Of a stretch of DNA of 64,000 nucleotides, positions 62,596 through 64,000 are shown piece after piece (within the stretch, counting starts at the first letter, position 1; each line of letters starts with the position of its first letter). The translations under genes and the position numbers were made by a program. Below the pieces are notes generated by a model that searched no databases, was not told where the DNA came from, and worked only from the letters and a program-made list of their open reading frames with translations. The stretch lies in contig JAJOZX010000088.1 of assembly GCA_023014485.1 (NCBI GenBank), forward strand, positions 1,657,001 through 1,721,000. The letters are read 5' to 3'. The DNA is from Bathynomus jamesi (Eukaryota > Arthropoda > Malacostraca > Isopoda > Cirolanidae).

Positions 62596-62776
62596 ATACA
62601 CACAGACCGTGCATGGAACAAGGAACTCTTCTAGGAAAATTAAATCCACTATAGTCCGAATAAGTAATGGTATAGTATAGTATAGTATAGTATTTGTCAT
62701 TTACCATTACTTATTCGGACTGTAGTGGATTTAATTTTCCTAGAAGGGTTCCTTGTTCCATGCACGGTCTGTGTGT

Positions 62777-62779
<3 letters not shown>
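62596..62779. repeat. Inverted-repeat hairpin with TAGTA loop
   Basis: GATACACACAGACCGTGCAT pairs with ATGCACGGTCTGTGTGTATC, and the arms of about 76 bp also include TCCGAATAAGTAATGGT. The loop is a TATAG/TAGTA run. (TA)n follows. This is the same build as the Penelope-like hairpins but with different sequence. Confidence 0.75.

Positions 62780-62847
<68 letters not shown>
62779..62847. repeat. (TA)n microsatellite
   Basis: About 69 bases of pure TA between two terminal-repeat-like segments. Confidence 0.95.
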
Positions 62848-62849
<2 letters not shown>

Positions 62850-62850
<1 letters not shown>

Positions 62851-62945
62851 TTAAAATCACAAAATAACACGTGACCTTATTAATCAGCAAACAACCACAG
62901 GGAAAAGGAAACACAAAGTCCGAGCGCTTTCGTGATATATTTACA
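62850..62945 (-). repeat. Penelope-like terminal repeat, solitary copy
   Basis: Minus-strand match to the 1859-1931 sequence (ATATATCACGAAAGCGCTCG, then GGACTTTGTGTTTCC). The CUGANGA element is altered (TTGATAATG), so a hammerhead is unlikely to be active. Confidence 0.55.
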
Positions 62946-63297
62946 TTATCAAGGAGGAACAGAAAATAGACGGAGATTACAAAGTAAATGAGTTAAATAG
63001 ACAAGCAAAAAATTCCCAATCGGCACCTCAAATTAAAGGCCTTAAAGCCCTCTAAAGATTTTTTCAATTGATAACATAATCTGTAGGCTGCTAAATTACA
63101 AATTTAAAAGAAGTATACTGTATAGATGAAATTAGACAAAAAAAACAATACAGAGAACAAAAATTATTATAATGGTTATTAACACTAATATTTAATTAAA
63201 GCACGCAATTAATTGGCAAGAATTTAATGAAAAACGAATAGATAACGTAGATAACAAATAGATAACATAATCTGTAGGCTGCTAAATTACTATATAG
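62946..63297. other. AT-rich stretch with diverged direct copy of the palindrome arm
   Basis: 63110-63230 (AGATGAAATTAGACAAAA, TTATTATAATGGTTATTAAC, AATTAATTGGCAAGAAT) is a diverged direct repeat of the sequence starting at 63298. No gene. Confidence 0.6.
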
Positions 63298-64000
63298 ATG
63301 AAATTAGACAAAACACCAGTACAGAAAACAAAAATTATTATAATGGTTATTAACAATAATATTTAATTGAAGTAGGAAATTAAGTGGCCCGAAATTAATG
63401 AAAACAAAGGGAATGTTGCCATCGTCTTACAGATTATTACAAAATTTCTACAAACAGTCTGGAAAAAAATTGTTTTCCCAAAAGCAACCCAGTTCAAAAG
63501 TCCAATAAACCCCCAGCAACCAAAGATTATACACGAAAGAAATATTACAATTAAAATAGACACATAAGAATGTTAACAGTTCTTATAATAATATTTATTT
63601 ATTTAATTAGGGCAAACCATTAAGGGGCAAGAATGCAGTTAAGGGCCTACTGTTTTCTTAACTGCATTCTTGCCCCTTAATGGTTTGCCCTGGTTAAATA
63701 AATATATTATTGTAAGAACTGTTAACATTCTTATGTGTCTATTTTAATTGTAATATTTCTTTCGTGTATAATCTTTGGTTGCTGGGGGTTTATTGGACTT
63801 TTGAACTAGGTTGCTTTTGGGAAAACAATTTTTTTCCAGACTGTTTGTAGAAATTTTGTAATAATCTGTAAGACGATGGCAACATTCCCTTTGTTTTCAT
63901 TAATTTCGGGCCACTTAATTTCCTACTTCAATTAAATATTATTGTTAATAACCATTATAATAATTTTTGTTTTCTGTACTGGTGTTTTGTCTAATTTCAT
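63298..64000. repeat. Near-perfect palindrome running to the window end
   Basis: Left arm 63298-63645 and right arm 63652-64000 are inverted copies with very few mismatches, meeting near 63649 at AGTTAAGGGCCTACTGTTTTCTTAACT. The first bases (ATGAAATTAGACAAAACACC) and the last (GGTGTTTTGTCTAATTTCAT) match, so the arm may extend past the window. No ORF of note. Confidence 0.88.

Overview
This window looks like repeat-dominated nuclear DNA of an arthropod. A decapod crustacean is a plausible guess, but no host housekeeping gene is present to prove it. The pointers are degenerate GGTTAGG runs of the arthropod telomere type, very abundant (TA)n, (CA)n and (GA)n arrays, and Tc1/mariner, hAT, Merlin (ISXO2-like), RTE, CR1-like, Penelope-like, Helitron and tRNA- or 5S-derived SINE sequences. 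Almost every coding signal belongs to a mobile element, and most are broken.

Central structure, 13512-30498: a 17-kb giant inverted repeat. Two arms of about 8.7 and 8.0 kb are joined by a short spacer (22204-22526). The termini read AGTAGT...ACTACT and are flanked by a perfect 6-bp direct repeat, TAGGTG (13506-13511 and 30499-30504). The whole block is therefore an inserted element. The 6-bp duplication and AG...CT ends recall Polinton/Maverick-type integration, but no polymerase, integrase, ATPase or capsid gene is visible. Each arm carries the same outward-reading genes: an IER2/IER5-like protein, a 53-residue ORF, four compact and partly overlapping unknown ORFs, a possible PC4-like protein, and a CxxC-type protein of a repeat-associated arthropod family. 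The right arm is the better preserved.

The palindrome sits 27 bp upstream of the start codon of a decayed Merlin/ISXO2-like transposase (12606-13479, minus). That transposase lies in an element whose inverted ends are near 12200 and 31290. Around it are many fold-back elements with GG...CC ends and 8-bp target duplications. Most share a palindromic core containing GGTTAGGTTAAGTCGTGATATTTTCGTTAG but have unrelated outer arms. They may be Merlin-type non-autonomous elements.

Left flank (1-12200): fold-back MITEs, two Tc1-derived hairpin elements, a 754-bp DD41D Tc1/mariner derivative (2000-2753), tRNA-like repeat units and a hAT MITE with a perfect TSD (11492-12125). Right flank (31300-64000): a 5S-derived SINE, an intact 357-residue DD37E transposase (32494-33567), a second near-identical DD41D derivative (35752-36509), an RTE retrotransposon (about 38507-41700), a hAT element with TSD ATACATAC (46731-49847), several decayed Tc1/mariner copies, a TIR element with an unnamed transposase-like protein (59115-61950), a Helitron-like end (61953-62540), and a palindrome that runs off the window end (63298-64000). 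Hairpins with hammerhead-ribozyme cores recur at (TA)n edges.

No host gene with exon-intron structure, rRNA operon, bona fide tRNA gene or CRISPR array was found.
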